From NCBI GenBank assembly GCA_034406715.1, contig CP137865.1:744001-808000 (forward strand): DNA of 64,000 bases, given 5' to 3'. This document shows, one piece after another, positions 31,890 to 42,825 of this stretch. Under the pieces are notes generated by a model, which saw only the letters and a list, made by a program, of their open reading frames with translations, was not told the origin of the DNA and did no database searches. The stretch's first letter is position 1. Each line of letters starts with the position of its first letter. Source of the stretch: Rhodotorula mucilaginosa. Its lineage: Eukaryota; Basidiomycota; Microbotryomycetes; Sporidiobolales; Sporidiobolaceae. Position numbers and translations under genes: made by a program.

Positions 31890-34800
31890 TTATCTCCAGC
31901 ATTCCGGCCTCCGCCGCATAAGCTGCTGCACCTCGCTCCGCGTCAGGGCCTCCCCGATACCGAGTTCCGACATGATGGCGCCGAACGGCGTGTCCTCGTC
32001 GTCGTCGGTCGACCGCACCGACGAGTCGTCGTCAAACACGACCGACATGACCTTCGAAAAGGTCAACTCGCCCCCGGGGACGTAGCCGCCTTGCTGGCTC
32101 GCCTGCGCCGGGAGCGTCAGGATGATCCCTCCCCCACGGGCGACTTCCCAGCCGCGTTGCAGCCCACGCTCGGGCATGCCGGCTTCGCGAGCAGCGACGA
32201 GGAACCCGTTGTCGAGGTCGTACTGGAACTGGTGCGCGGCAGTCTCGGTCCAGCCGTGAGCTGCCAGGAGGCGGTCGTACAACGCTTGCGAGACGAGCGC
32301 CGAGATCCGCCGGTACAACGTCGTGCGAGTCGCCGGAGGGAACGACTGCACGATGGTCGATAGGAGCGAAGAGAAGAGGGAAAGGGGCGCGATGAGCTCG
32401 GGCGAGAGGGACCGGTCCGACGGTTCGTCCTCGTCCGCCGCCGGAACATCCCATCGCCTGAAAGTGGGGAGCAAAGCACCCAGTCAGCCTCCTCCACCCA
32501 ATGACATGTTCGAGTGTCGAGCACTCGCTCACCTGCTGAAGTACGGTTTCAGCTCGTTGATGACCTCGCGAGCAGCATGCCGGACAATGAGTTCCTCGCT
32601 CCGCTCTGCGAGGTTCTCAAAGGTCGACCGCTCGCGGTCAAACACGGTCCCCTCGCTGTTGTCCAAGACATCTTCGGCCGCTTCTTGGAGGTCGTCGTCG
32701 AGTCGACCCGGTGTCGACAGAGCCGTCGACAAGTACTCGTACAGAGTGAGGAAGAACTGATCGGCAGCCAAAAAGCGGGTCAGTTTCAATTGATGCGCAC
32801 GTCGGAATGTAAAACGCTCGCCGCTCACCGCATCCTCGCCCCACTCTGCGCACTTCTCGCCCATCCATCGCGCACTGACTCCGGCCCGGACGAGTCGCAC
32901 AGCTCCGCCTACCCCGGCCGTGGCAGCCGTCGTCTGACCGAGTGCACCGGGCAACAGACCGAACGAGAGCGACTCGAAAGCGTCCAGGGCGGAGGTGATG
33001 CGTGCGGCGTAGGACTGCAGCAAGGGAAGGTGTAGAGTGAGGAGGAAAGGCAGAGTATGCCGGAGCGGCAAGGGTCGGTACCGATCTGCCAAATCGATCA
33101 TTCAGGTCAGCAGGCTCCAAGGCGGAAATCTTCTTCTTTCCTGGGGAGAGCTCACCTGCAAGCTGCTCTGCCAGTTCTTTCACCCGCAGTGCCGAGTGGG
33201 TCGGGCGCGTCCCGCTGCTGCTCTCGCCTGCGTCGAAGTCTTCCTCCGGAATGATGTGCCACGCATCAGGAGCCCCGATGGCGTCAAAGTAGCGCTTGTC
33301 GAAGACTGTTTGTTGTTCCAGCGCGGTCAACGACTTGTGCTCAAAAAGACCAAATCAAGGAATCGACTCACATTCTCGCTCGCCGTCGATCCACTTGTCG
33401 AACCACTCTTGCCGACCGAGGATCGTTTCGCTCAACCCTTCCCACTCGCCTCCTTCTTCTTCTTCCTGCACTTGCTCGTCCGGCCTGAGCACAGTCGGCC
33501 AAGTCCGCGGCTTGTACCCCCTCGAGCGAAGTTGCTGATCAAACTCGACCACTTGGTAGACGGTGTGCGCCAAGACGGGCGGCATCGACAAGAGTTGCGG
33601 GAGGTGATGCCGCAGGCGAGAAACCAACGGCGGGAGCAGCAGCGAGGTGAACTCGTTCTGAGGCGCAGCAGGCCGGATGGCTTCAGCTTCAGCCAACAAG
33701 TATGGCGTAACGGATCTCTGGGAAAGCACAGACTCACGACAGCGTCAATGTGCTCAAAGCCGTTCGTGTCGAGGAGATACTGGATATCTTCGCCGAGGAA
33801 GCGCTCGTGCGCAGTGAGGAGGTTGAGCACGAACGACAGAGGATACTCCGGCTGGTTTACGGAACAGAGACAAAAGTTAGCGAAGGTGGCGGGCGAGCGG
33901 ACGATTCTGATGGGAAAGAGCAAGCGGACCTTGTCGATGCGGTTTGTTCCGCGGGACCCTTCGAACTGCCACTTGAAGCGCAGCAAAAGCGGGTGTACGA
34001 GCGGCTGCAGCGCCAACAAGGGCTTTGGCCTGCTCGACGAGGCAGAGACCGACTGGGAGAGCTTGTTGGAAGCGGGGATCGGGTTGTTGGCTTGCCTGCG
34101 TCCGACACACGCACGCACGCGGAGGATGAGCTCGTTTCGCGTCCGATTCGCGAGAGAGAATCACGCACAGATGTTCGAGAGTGAGTAGATCGACAAAGGC
34201 AGTTTGGAATTCGGCGACTCGCTGATCTTCGTACGGGTCGAGGGCCTCGGCAAAGGGCTGCGGCCACCCGAGCGTCTCGAGCTTTTCCAACAAACGGCTG
34301 TTCGTCTCGCTGTCAGTGACCGGTCTGAGCTCGTCGTTCCCTCTCATCGGGGTAAGCTCACCTAGAAAGGGTCTTGACGAGGGCGTTCCAGACCGAGGTC
34401 GTCATGGTCACGAGTTGGGACGTCAAAGCCGTCAAGCCGCTGGGCGCATTCTGGTCGGTCGCCTTGGCGCCGGTCGCTTCGCCGTCGACAGTCCGGACAA
34501 AAGTGACCAACCCGACGTAGGCACGGAATGCTTGCGGGAGGGCGTTCGAGTCGAGCGAGCGCAGGGCAGTCAACCTGTGCAATTTCGGGAAGACGTCTCA
34601 AAAGGTCAGTGAATTTCGGAGCTGCGAAGTGAGTCCCTCCAGCCGCAGCATGGACGGAGCAGCTCACCCGAGCGACTCTGCCTTTGCGACCGCTCCAAAC
34701 CATTTTTGTGCGGCTAGGAGCTGCGCCCTCCGTTCCGCAAGCGAGACGAGTTGTTCACGGAGAGTCAGGCCGTCGTCATCCGCGTCAGGGTCCTTGGCCT

Positions 34801-35140
34801 CGAGGCCGCTGACGAGCCGATCCTTGGCTTCGGCGAGTTGACCCTCGACGCGTTCGTGGTCCTGCTTGAGCGCGTGCGACCTCTCGCGGATCCGGGCGAC
34901 CCGTCTCCGCGTGTCGGCGACGAGGCGGTTCGTCGTCTCGCTCGAGGTCTGCAAGTCGCGCTCTAGCCGTGCCGCGTCCGCTTGTTGTTTCTCTAGAAGT
35001 TGTTGGAGCTGTGCGCCGAGCTGTGCCGGACCGCGAGGGGTTTGCAGCGCATCGGCGAGATCGCGGCGAGCGTCGTCTCGAGCGGTCGAGAGCTCTGGCG
35101 GAGCAAGCAGGGCAGCGAGGCGATCTGTCGACCCTTGCAT
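31890..35140 (-). CDS. RINT1: RINT1/Tip20-family vesicle tether (Dsl1 complex)
   Basis: Subunit of the Dsl1/NRZ tether for Golgi-to-ER vesicles at the ER. Ten exons, 863 residues: 35140-34668, 34574-34362, 34309-34169, 34095-33930, 33851-33738, 33657-33372, 33305-33156, 33085-32829, 32756-32533, 32457-31890. Seen: N-terminal coiled coil; RLLEKLETLGWPQPF; PLVHPLLLRFKWQFEG followed by TNRIDKPEYPLSFVL; NEFTSLLLPPLVSRLRHHLP; DRYRPLPLRHTLPFLLTLH; WGEDAFFLTLYEYL; FQYDLDNGF; a C-terminal Glu-Ala-rich tail. These blocks follow animal RINT1 in the same order. Several competing splice choices were resolved by this alignment. Confidence 0.88.
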
Positions 35141-35307
35141 AGCGGGACTGTAGCTCCCTGTCAGGCCTCAGTCCGGCGTTCTCGTCGCTTGCGAGAGAGA
35201 GAACGACTCCCCACTTTCAAGGCGATCGGGATCTGCCTTTACCGTCTATGAGTCGAGATGCTAGTGATTACAACAACACTTTCAGAGAGTGGCAATCACG
35301 CGAGATC

Positions 35308-37274
35308 CTACCGGACCGACAACGGCGGAGCATGAACAGGAATCATGCCCCAGGTAAACTGGTCCGCCTTCCACAGCTCCATCTCTTCGGCGCTCCTTTC
35401 TTGGTTCGGATCCTCCAGGCTCGCGTACGGGTCCTTGACGGCTATTGTTGAAGTAGCGGAGGCGGAAGGAGTCGCGGCTGCCGGGGCGTTGCCGAACGTG
35501 CCAAAGCCGGACTGGCCGAAAGCGGATCCGGCTGCGGGCGTCGGGTTTGTCGTCGAGGAAAGAGCGCTCCCAAACGCGCCGAAGCCGCCTTGACCAAACG
35601 CGCTACCTGTCGCAGTCGGAGCTGACGGAGCTGCCGTACCTCCAAAGGGCGCGGGAGCTCCGGCCGGCGCTACGGGCTTCGGAGCGGCGAAAGCCCCGAA
35701 ACCAGTCGCCGTTCCGCCCGAGCCGAACGCGCTCGACGCCGTTGCAGTACCACCGGATCCGAACGCAGATCCCGCAGGCTTGGGCGCGGCACCCGCTGCC
35801 CCGAACGCCGACCCGGGCGCAGTCCCTCCCGACCCGAACGCAGAACCAGTCGCGGTTCCGCCTGCTCCAAACGCGGATCCCGTCGCCGTACCACCGGCGC
35901 CGAACGCCGAACCGGCAGGTGCAGTAGTAGTGGCGGCGGCCGCGGTTCCTCCCGCGCCGAACGCGCTCGGTGCAGTGCCGCCGGCTCCGAACGCGCTCTG
36001 ACTGAACGCCGGCGTTGCGGAGGCCGAACCTCCGCCTCCAGCCGCGAACGCGCCAAAGCCAGTCGCAGTACCAGCCGCCGTGGCCGCCGGCTTGGGCGCG
36101 GTACCGAATGCACCGAATGCAGAGCCTGTCGCCGGTGTCGAAGCGGCACCGAAGCCGCTCTGACCGAACGCGGATCCAGTCGCGGATGTCGAGCCGAACG
36201 CCGCCGTGGATCCGAACGCGGGTGCAGGAGTTGCAGAAGCGCCAAACGCGGGTGCACCGAATGCAGAAGTAGAGGGGGCGGTCCCGCCGCTGCCGAAAGC
36301 CGACCCACCGAAAGCCGGTTTCGGAGCCGTGCCGCCGGATCCGAACGCGCTCGGTGCGGCAGAACCAGCGGACGCGCCGCCGGAGAAGGCACCGAACCCA
36401 GTCGCTGGCGCGGTCGAACCAAACCCTGTCGCTGGCTTGATGACGGATCCGCCGGCACCGAACGCAGAGCCCGTCGAGGCGGTGCCGCCTTGTCCGAACG
36501 CCGAGGGGGTCGACGTAGAGCCGAACGCGGACGGCTTGGTTGCGGCTTGTCCGAATGCGCCAAAGCCACCAGAGCCGGAAGCTGGAGTCCCGAATGGTGT
36601 CGTGGTCGTGGCAGTCTGAGCGCCTCCGAATGCCGGTGTTGCGGGCGCGGCACCAGTGGCGGCTGCCCCGAAAACACCAAAGCCGGATTTTTGCGGCGTC
36701 GTCGTTGCCGAACCGAACGCAGAGGGCGTCGATTGTGATGTCGCCGGAGTTCCGCCGGTGGACGAGGATTGCGAGAGGGCGAACTGGAAGGCTTGGTCGA
36801 GGTTATTGAGCGCGTTTTGCACTGCTGCTTCCGCCTTTTGCGATAGCTCTTGCTCGGGCTGCAATAGGTAAGGTATCAGCGTCACGATCTCTTGGGGGAG
36901 AGAGTTTGACGCACATAGAGTGCCGGGTTGCCGGCTGCCCGTGCGGCGTAGAAACGCAGGCGCAACTCTTCCGGACTGAGATCATGACCGTCGAGCAGAT
37001 TCCTCTCGTTCTTGCCCGGGGCATACGAAGAAAGAATCCACTTTGGCCGCTCCTTTGTCAAGTCGGTCTGGATTCCTTCCCGGCTGTAGCGGGGAGAGTG
37101 GGTCAGTCCTCGTTTTCCGGCAGGTCGAGGAGCGGAGCTGGCGCACCTGAACCCGGCTGCGACGGGCGTCGGATTCGCCTTGGTCGGTAGGTTGCCATGC
37201 AAGTTTCGGCACTGATCGCCGAAGGAACAGCGCCCTTGTTGGAAGAAGCGACAGGGCTGTGGCGCCGCCGACAT
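35308..37274 (-). CDS. NUP42: NUP42-like nucleoporin: CCCH zinc finger, FG repeats, Gle1-binding tail
   Basis: Cytoplasmic-face nuclear pore protein that helps Gle1/Dbp5 release mRNA. Exons 37274-37147, 37083-36915, 36858-35308 (615 residues). Seen: an N-terminal CCCH finger, C8, C16, C22, H26 (CRFFQQGRCSFGDQCRNLH); SREGIQTDLTKERPKWILSS with SYAPGK; a helical stretch EQELSQKAEAAVQNALNNL; about forty FG dipeptides, mostly as SAFG or GSAFGxGGTA units, between 36.7 and 35.5 kb; and ELWKADQFTWGMIPVHAPP near the end, matching the Gle1-binding motif of NUP42 proteins. The repeat array is intronless and nearly tandem at DNA level. Confidence 0.9.
35500..36690. repeat. Degenerate tandem array coding FG repeats
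   Basis: Imperfect 24-36 nt units (plus strand: gcgccgaacgc / gatccgaacgc) encode G-S-A-F-G-x-G-G-T in the NUP42-like protein on the minus strand. Unit number probably varies between strains, since such arrays expand by slippage. Confidence 0.7.
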
Positions 37275-38081
37275 GGCGAGAGGGTCACTGTTGAAGCCGA
37301 GTGTTCAGCTGTGGCCGGGCCTCCAGGGCACGTAGAAGTACTGACTCACCTTGCCTATGCTGCAGCACTTCTCTGGAGCCTGCGGACCGCGAGTCGTGCG
37401 AGTGTTTACTGAAAGCCGGTTCGAGGCGAGCGATGAAGCAAATTGGGCTCCTCCTGGGCCCTTTGCGCAGCTCTAGCTTCGGTCCAGCGGCGCGTACACT
37501 GCCGAGCAGACCCAACTACTTCAAGGGCTGAGGAAGAGCAGCGACGGACCTTTGACTAGGAGCAAGAGACTCTCGGCCGACGAGAGCGGCTGCCTTGAGC
37601 GTCGACCATACACTTGCACTCGGCCAACGAACTCGAGTTTGCATAAGTCCATGACCTGCTTGCGAGGACTACAATCTGCGCAACTCCGGACACGATCGCC
37701 GCGCTCGTCGATGACTGCTGCTGCCTGCTCCGACAAACCCTTTCCGCAGTCATAGGCGAACCCGCTTTACATGCTCTTGGGCACCGTTACAGCTACCTCA
37801 ACGGTGTGCGCACAGCGACCCACCAGATGATTTCGCAGATGCTTGGCTTTGTTGGCTGCGGATTGTTCGAGATCCGGAGAGGGTGATCAGCCTGAGCGTC
37901 AGATCCGCCAAGTCGTCTCGTACGACCGGCAGAATCTCGCGCCGGACTGCCACGCCAAGATGCACGTGTTGCAAGTCTCAAACCGAATCAGCGCGTGCAA
38001 CTTTTTCTCTCTCGCTACCGTCCTTCCGTCCGCTCCCAACGACCGCTCGGCTCAAATCCTGCCCGGACCACACAGGTCAGA
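37275..38081. other. Divergent intergenic region
   Basis: 807 bp between the starts of the NUP42-like gene and secreted gene copy A. The last ~120 bp before copy A (pyrimidine-rich ctctctcgctacc) are loosely similar to those before copy B at 41.34-41.41 kb, so they may be the shared promoter. No gene recognised. Confidence 0.4.
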
Positions 38082-39119
38082 ATGCGCGTCACTTACTTTG
38101 CCCTGTGTGCGACTGCTCTCGTCGGTCCGGTCGTCGCCTCGCTGTCGCTCGGTGAGTCTTCCGCCTCCTCTCCTCTTTCCCGAAGATTCACTGACAAGGC
38201 TCGCGTCCGGACAGGCCCGGAGGGGCAGATTTCCTCGATCAATGCTCACAAAAAGCTGAAGGAGTACGGCCAAGCGAGTATGAAGGAGATCTGCTACCGC
38301 AACCTCTACGCCGACTTGAGTGAGTCGACCCCCTCTCGCCGCATAGAAAAGAGTCCGAGAGACCAACTGTCGCGCGACTCGCAGCCGCGTTCAAGACCAA
38401 AGCCACGAAAGAAGTGCTCGCCACCGACTGTGAGTCCGAAGGAAGCCTTCAATCGTCTCTCTCTCGTTTCTAGCTGACTCCTTCCCTCCAGCCAAGGGGG
38501 CCACGGTTTTCCTTTCGCAAGGAATCCTCCGCAACGAAGACGACGTCGAGATGCTCTACGAGGAGTTCTGCTACAAGCAGTACAGGGCGGATGAGCACAA
38601 GAGTGACGGTGAGTCCGCAGTTCCTCTCACCTTCTACCTCCTCTCACACCGCTCCCCTTCTCCCCAGTCCAAGCGCTCTCCGGCATCCAAGTCGGCAAAC
38701 GCGACCTGATCAGCACTCTCGCCCTGTCTTCTCTCGACGCCTTCAAGGGCTTCTCGCCCGCCGCCGACACCGGACCCGCGCACGACGGAACCTCGCCCTT
38801 GTTTGCGAAGGGCTCGTTCCTCGATTCTTTCGCCACCCACTCTCCGACGGACGACGATGCGTTCTTCTCCGGTACCGGTGCCACTGCCTTTGGTGGCGAC
38901 TCGCTCGACAAAGACTCTGTCGACGGCGTCACTGGCAAGCCTGACGAGGGCAAGGCGGACAAGACGGGTGCGGGTGGCGAACTGCTCAAGGACGACCCCT
39001 CTCGCAAGCCGGAGGTCACCTACTCGGCGGGGCAGGGCCAGGCCGAGACCACCGATGGCAAGGGCAAGCGGGCTTGGGCCTGGAGGCGGTTCATCATGCA
39101 CTCCGAAGAGAGGGCTTGA
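38082..39119 (+). CDS. Secreted protein of unknown family, tandem copy A
   Basis: Exons 38082-38151, 38215-38319, 38385-38429, 38492-38608, 38668-39119 (262 residues). Seen: signal peptide MRVTYFALCATALVGPVVAS; a helical domain with two Cys (KEICYRNLYADL, YEEFCYKQYRADEH); a Ser/Asp/Gly-rich acidic middle; and a basic aromatic end, GKGKRAWAWRRFIMHSEERA. No family recognised. Copy B, 3.3 kb away, has the same five exon lengths (70, 105, 45, 117, 452 nt). The KR before AWAWRRF is a candidate Kex2 site. The two Cys could pair, but a function cannot be assigned. Confidence 0.85.
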
Positions 39120-39498
39120 TTCGGATAACTACCTCTTCTCCTTCTCCTCGTTTCCCTTTCTCCCTTTCCCGTTCCCGCTTCTGTAGATGATGTCCTCCCG
39201 CTTCTTCCTCGCTTCTTTCTCCTCTTCGCATCTGTCCCGCATGCAATCTTCTCGCATTTCCGTTCTCTTTTTCGCGAGTGCCACGCGCGCTGTCGACGAG
39301 GAAGCCTCCCTCCTTCTCCGTCTCGCTACACTCCTCAAGGAGCGCTATCCGGCTCGTTGTTCAGAGCCAAAGCTACCTGTTCCTCTGTCTCCCTGCCTTC
39401 CTTGCCCTTGAAGCCCAGCGTTGTGACCTCTCCTCCCCACTTTCTCCCTTTCCGGTCGGTTCAGCGACGAGTCTATCGTGCGGAACGCCGGCGCCGCG
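39120..39498. repeat. 3' flank of copy A, repeated after copy B
   Basis: The flank holds a pyrimidine-rich segment and then a block from the words gatgatgtcctcccgcttct to cgctgtcgacgaggaa (39186-39302) that recurs almost unchanged at 42515-42631. It belongs to the duplicated unit and probably includes the 3' UTR of the secreted gene and the ancestral RIC1 promoter. Confidence 0.75.
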
Positions 39499-39540
39499 AT
39501 GTACTTCCCGTCGCCGCTACCGACCACTCGGCTGTCTAAA
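39499..39540 (+). pseudogene. RIC1 5' fragment, remnant 1
   Basis: An ATG and about 14 codons (MYFPSPLPTTRLS) match the start of RIC1 at 42826 nearly base for base, then the similarity stops. It is a truncated duplicate of the RIC1 first exon carried with the tandem unit. The first T-A-G complement at 39536-39538 serves as stop codon for the minus-strand gene that faces it. Confidence 0.75.
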
Positions 39541-40519
39541 TCAGGTCCGCTGGTGAGGAGGGATTCAACAAGTCGGAAATGGCTTTCGTTTCGAATCCAG
39601 TTTCCAACAGAAAGCTGTATGAACCGACTTTTACAACGATGATGCGACCTCTTCCCCTCCTCCCTGCTACTGTCTTTCCCTCCACCAAGCTTAAGCGGCC
39701 AGAACCCGTCTCCGCCTGCCATCTCAACCTCGCGAGGTGTTCGGAGGAAGAGGGAGAGAGGAGCGAGTCGGATCGCAGTCCGGAGATTGCAGCACCCCCG
39801 GAGCTGAAAAGAAAGGACAATGCGGCTTCGACTGTGAGTATGCAGGAAGAACATAGCAGCGTGTCGCAAAGGAGAAGACTGACCTGCAAGAACGTCTCCT
39901 TCCCGCCCAAAGCTCGGCGGCTCCGGCTGCGACGTCGGCTCCTGAAAATGAGAGGCCGGAAGTCAGCTTGCCTTGAATTGTGCAAAGTATAGACATCCCA
40001 CACGCATGAGAAGGGGGGCATTCCTTGGCTCCCTCCTGCTGTTGGTCCTTATGCTCCGTCTCCCCCCCGCGCCAGCTTGCCTCCGAGATGCCGTCGACCT
40101 GCCCCACACTTCCGGCTGCTCGCTCCTCACTGGCTCATAGAACGGCCGAGCCTGAGTCTGGGAGGCATGTAAAACTCACCTCAAGATGCTGTCCAGCCGA
40201 CGAACCCGGGACGCCGCCATCGACTTTGACTTGAGAGGCGCCCGCTTGCTCCCCGTTGCTTTTGGCAGGAGGCGTCTCGATCGCGCCACCAGCGGCGGAC
40301 TTCGCCAGTCGCGCCCTCCAAGTCTCTCCGTCCATAAAGGGTGGAGGGAGGCCAATCGAGACATAGTCTTCGTTGGTCCAGATGTGGTCCGCCGGTCTCG
40401 AGGCTCGAAGGAGCTGCGAAAGACGGACCGGAGTCAGAGCATGTCACAACTGCTGCGCGGACGCTCGGACGGACCTTGAAGATTCCTACTGGATCGGTCG
40501 GCACAGGATTGGCGGGCAT
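39536..40519 (-). CDS. Hypothetical protein ending in a RIC1 remnant
   Basis: Five exons keep one frame: 40519-40475, 40413-40180, 40098-40081 (18 nt), 39941-39884, 39831-39536 (216 residues). Seen: MPANPVPTDPVGIFKLLRAS, DHIWTNEDYVSIGLPPPFMD, GETWRARLAKSAAGG, and a C-terminal half with LARLRWQAETGSGRLSLVEG and GRIIVVKVGSYSFLLETGF. No family recognised. The intron after the 18-nt exon needs a GC donor (gcaagc at 40080). The last two or three codons lie in sequence shared with the RIC1 remnant, so the natural C-terminus may have been replaced. An upstream open frame runs to 40879 but has no support. Confidence 0.6.
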
Positions 40520-41107
40520 AGTGGGCGGCGTCGGGAGGCGGAGTTGAGGGTGGTCCGCTGAACGCCGCAAGGTGTTGGTTGAGAGGGGAGACGGCTGAAT
40601 GAACCTGGAGGTGGCTACCGGACGAATCCTCGCAGAATCCTCGCAGCAGAAAGCAAACGCAGGACTCGTCCACGCGCTCATCACACGCTCACATGAAAGG
40701 TGGTACCACCGCAACTCGTCATCGGCGTGTTTTTTCGCGCTTCTCCAATGCTCTGATAGCTTGCCGGCCGGCTCCACGCTGCCCGGACTTGTGAGGGACA
40801 CCAGTCGTCTGCACAACGACCCCGTCATCCGCTGCCCGACCTCCCTGGCGACTGCTCGCTGTTCTGCAAGTCTCGCCAAATTACCGAGCAGACGTTGTAT
40901 TTCGTCACGAGTTGCACTTGGTGCCGCCGGAACTTAGTTTTATGGAACGATAAGTGACTTCTCACTCTTTGAGACCGGTCTGACCGGTTTTCCTCGGGAG
41001 ATCCGCTGACACATTGCGCCAATTTTCCAGATTGTTGTTTCCAGCGGGCGGACCTTTGCTATTCTACAGTGACACGACTTGACTAACACGCTGTGCCTGT
41101 CTTTTAG
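40520..41107. other. Intergenic, no gene recognised
   Basis: About 590 bp upstream of the minus-strand gene, up to the relic of the third secreted-gene copy. It should contain the promoter of the minus-strand gene. Slightly AT-richer around 40930-41110. Confidence 0.35.
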
Positions 41108-41290
41108 CGAAGCTTACAAAGGCTTCTTGCCCGCCGACAACGGACCAGCGCACAATGGGAGCTCGCCCTTCTCTCCGAGGGGCTCGTCCGCAACGTAATG
41201 TTCGTTCCGTCGCCGCTACCAACCGCTCAGCTGTCTAACTCTACGTTGGCTTGTGAGGAGGAACTGGTAAACTCGGAGTTGGCGTCCGAC
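41108..41290 (+). pseudogene. Relic of a third tandem unit (secreted-gene exon 5, RIC1 start, facing gene end)
   Basis: 41108-41198 resembles part of exon 5 of the secreted genes (GFSPAADTGPAHDGTSPLF region, compare 38737-38820) with many substitutions. It is joined directly to a second copy of the RIC1 start (41199-41239, atgttcgttccgtcgccgct), and then to ~50 bp resembling 39541-39590, the end of the facing minus-strand gene. The order matches the unit at 38.7-39.6 kb with the 3' part of exon 5 and the flank lost. It is too degenerate to code. Confidence 0.65.
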
Positions 41291-41412
41291 TCGGAGGCTG
41301 CTGCGCAGACCAGTTCAGCGCGCGGACACTGCGCGGACTCTCTCTCTCTCTTGCTACTTCTCTTCATCCGCCGTCAGCTCCGCTTGAATCGCGCCGGACC
41401 GAACAGCTCGTC

Positions 41413-42450
41413 ATGTTTGCTGCCTACTTTGCCCTCTGCGTTGCTGCTCTCGTCGGTCCGGTTGCTGCGACGCTGTCGCTCGGCGAGTCGTGCGCCTTCT
41501 CTCCTCTTTCCCGAACGATCACTGACCACGCTCGATCCGGACAGGCCCGGAGGGGCAAATTTCCTCGATCAATGCTCACACAAAGCTGAAGGAGTACGGC
41601 CAAGCGAGTATGAAGGAGATCTGCTACCGCAACCTCTACGCCGACTTGAGTGAGTCGACCCCATCTCGCCGCACAGAAAAGGTTCCGAGAGACTAACCGT
41701 CGCGCGACTCGCAGCCGCGTTCAAGACCAAGGCCACAAAAGAAGTGCTCGTCACCGACTGTGAGCAAGTTCTCGACTCTCCCTCCAGGGCTCGCGCCTGA
41801 CGAATCGCTGTTCGCTCCGCAGCCAACGGGGCCACGGTTTTCCTCTCGCAAGGAATCCTCCGCAACGAAGACGACGTCGAGATGCTCTACGAGGAGTTCT
41901 GCTACAAGCAGTACAGGGCGGATGAGCACAAGAGTGACGGTGAGTCCGCAGTTCCTCTCACCTTCTACCTCCTCTCACACCGCTCCCCTTCTCCCCAGTC
42001 CAAGCGCTCTCCGGCATCCAAGTCGGCAAACGCGACCTGATCAGCACTCTCGGCCTGTCTTCTCTCGACGCCTTCAAGGGCGTCTCGCCCGCCGCCGACA
42101 CCGGACCCGCGCACGACGGAACCTCGGCCTTGTTTGCGAAGGGCTCGTTCCTCGATTCTTTCGCCACCCACTCTCCGACGGACGACGATGCGTCCTTCTC
42201 CGGTACCGGTGCCACTGCCTTTGGCGGCGACTCGCTCGACAAAGACTCTGCCGACGGCGTCACCGGCAAGCCGGACGAGGGCAAGGCGGACAAGACGGGT
42301 GCGGGTGGCGAACTGCCCAAGGACGACCACTCTCGCAAGCCGGAGGTCACCTACTCGGCGGGGCAGGGCCAGGCCGAGACCACCGATGGCAAGGGCAAGC
42401 GGGCTTGGGCCTGGAGGCGGTTCGTCATGCGCTCCGAAGCGAGGGCTTGA
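41413..42450 (+). CDS. Secreted protein of unknown family, tandem copy B
   Basis: Exons 41413-41482, 41545-41649, 41715-41759, 41823-41939, 41999-42450 (262 residues). The exon lengths equal those of copy A, and exons 2-5 and their introns are almost identical at DNA level. Exon 1 is more diverged (MFAAYFALCVAALVGPVAAT) but still a signal peptide. The first intron begins gcgagt where copy A has gtgagt, a GT-to-GC donor change at the same site. The tail reads GKGKRAWAWRRFVMRSEARA. Differences from copy A include SNGATV for SKGATV and ELPKDD for ELLKDD. Close similarity of introns suggests recent duplication or gene conversion. It lies 375 bp upstream of RIC1. Confidence 0.85.
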
Positions 42451-42825
42451 TTCGGATATCTCCTCTCCTTCTCCTCCTCCCTCCCTTTCTCCCTTTCTCG
42501 TTCCCGCTTCTGTAGATGATGTCCTCCCGCTTCTTCCTCGCTTCTTTCTCCTCTTCGCATCTGTCCCGCATGCAATCTTCTCGCATTTCCGTTCTCTTTT
42601 TCGCGAGTGCCACGCGCGCTGTCGACGAGGAAGTCTCCCTCCTTCTCCGTCTCCCTCACGCCTCCAAGAGCGCTATCCGGCTTGTTCTGCCGAATCTACC
42701 TCTTACTCTTTCTCGCTACCTTTGTCGCCCTTGAAGCGCGACGTTGTGACCGTCCTCTCCTCCCCACTTTCTCCCTTTCCGGTCGGTTCAGCGACGAGTC
42801 TATCGAGCCGAGGGGACGCCACGCG
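42451..42825. promoter_or_regulatory. RIC1 5' flank, repeated after copy A
   Basis: 375 bp between copy B and RIC1, largely the same sequence as 39120-39498. It must hold both the copy B 3' UTR and the RIC1 promoter. Confidence 0.6.

Noticed and set aside
33330-33371. A ~38-nt intron in RINT1 ending at cacaag
   Set aside because: It breaks phase with the preceding exon. The acceptor at 33306 (66 nt) restores phase and the WIDGEREFFDKRYF block.
33718-33737. A perfect-looking 20-nt intron (gtgagtctgtgctttcccag) in RINT1, which would keep frame
   Set aside because: Too short to hold a branch site. Using the same donor with the acceptor at 33658 gives an 80-nt intron and joins FEHIDAV directly to NEFTSLLLP, which fits the RINT1 family better.
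40181-40879. Longer minus-strand frame (232 residues) across 40.2-40.9 kb
   Set aside because: It reads through a good donor and acceptor (40474, 40414) into a frame that disagrees with the downstream exons. The spliced model from 40519 is more coherent.
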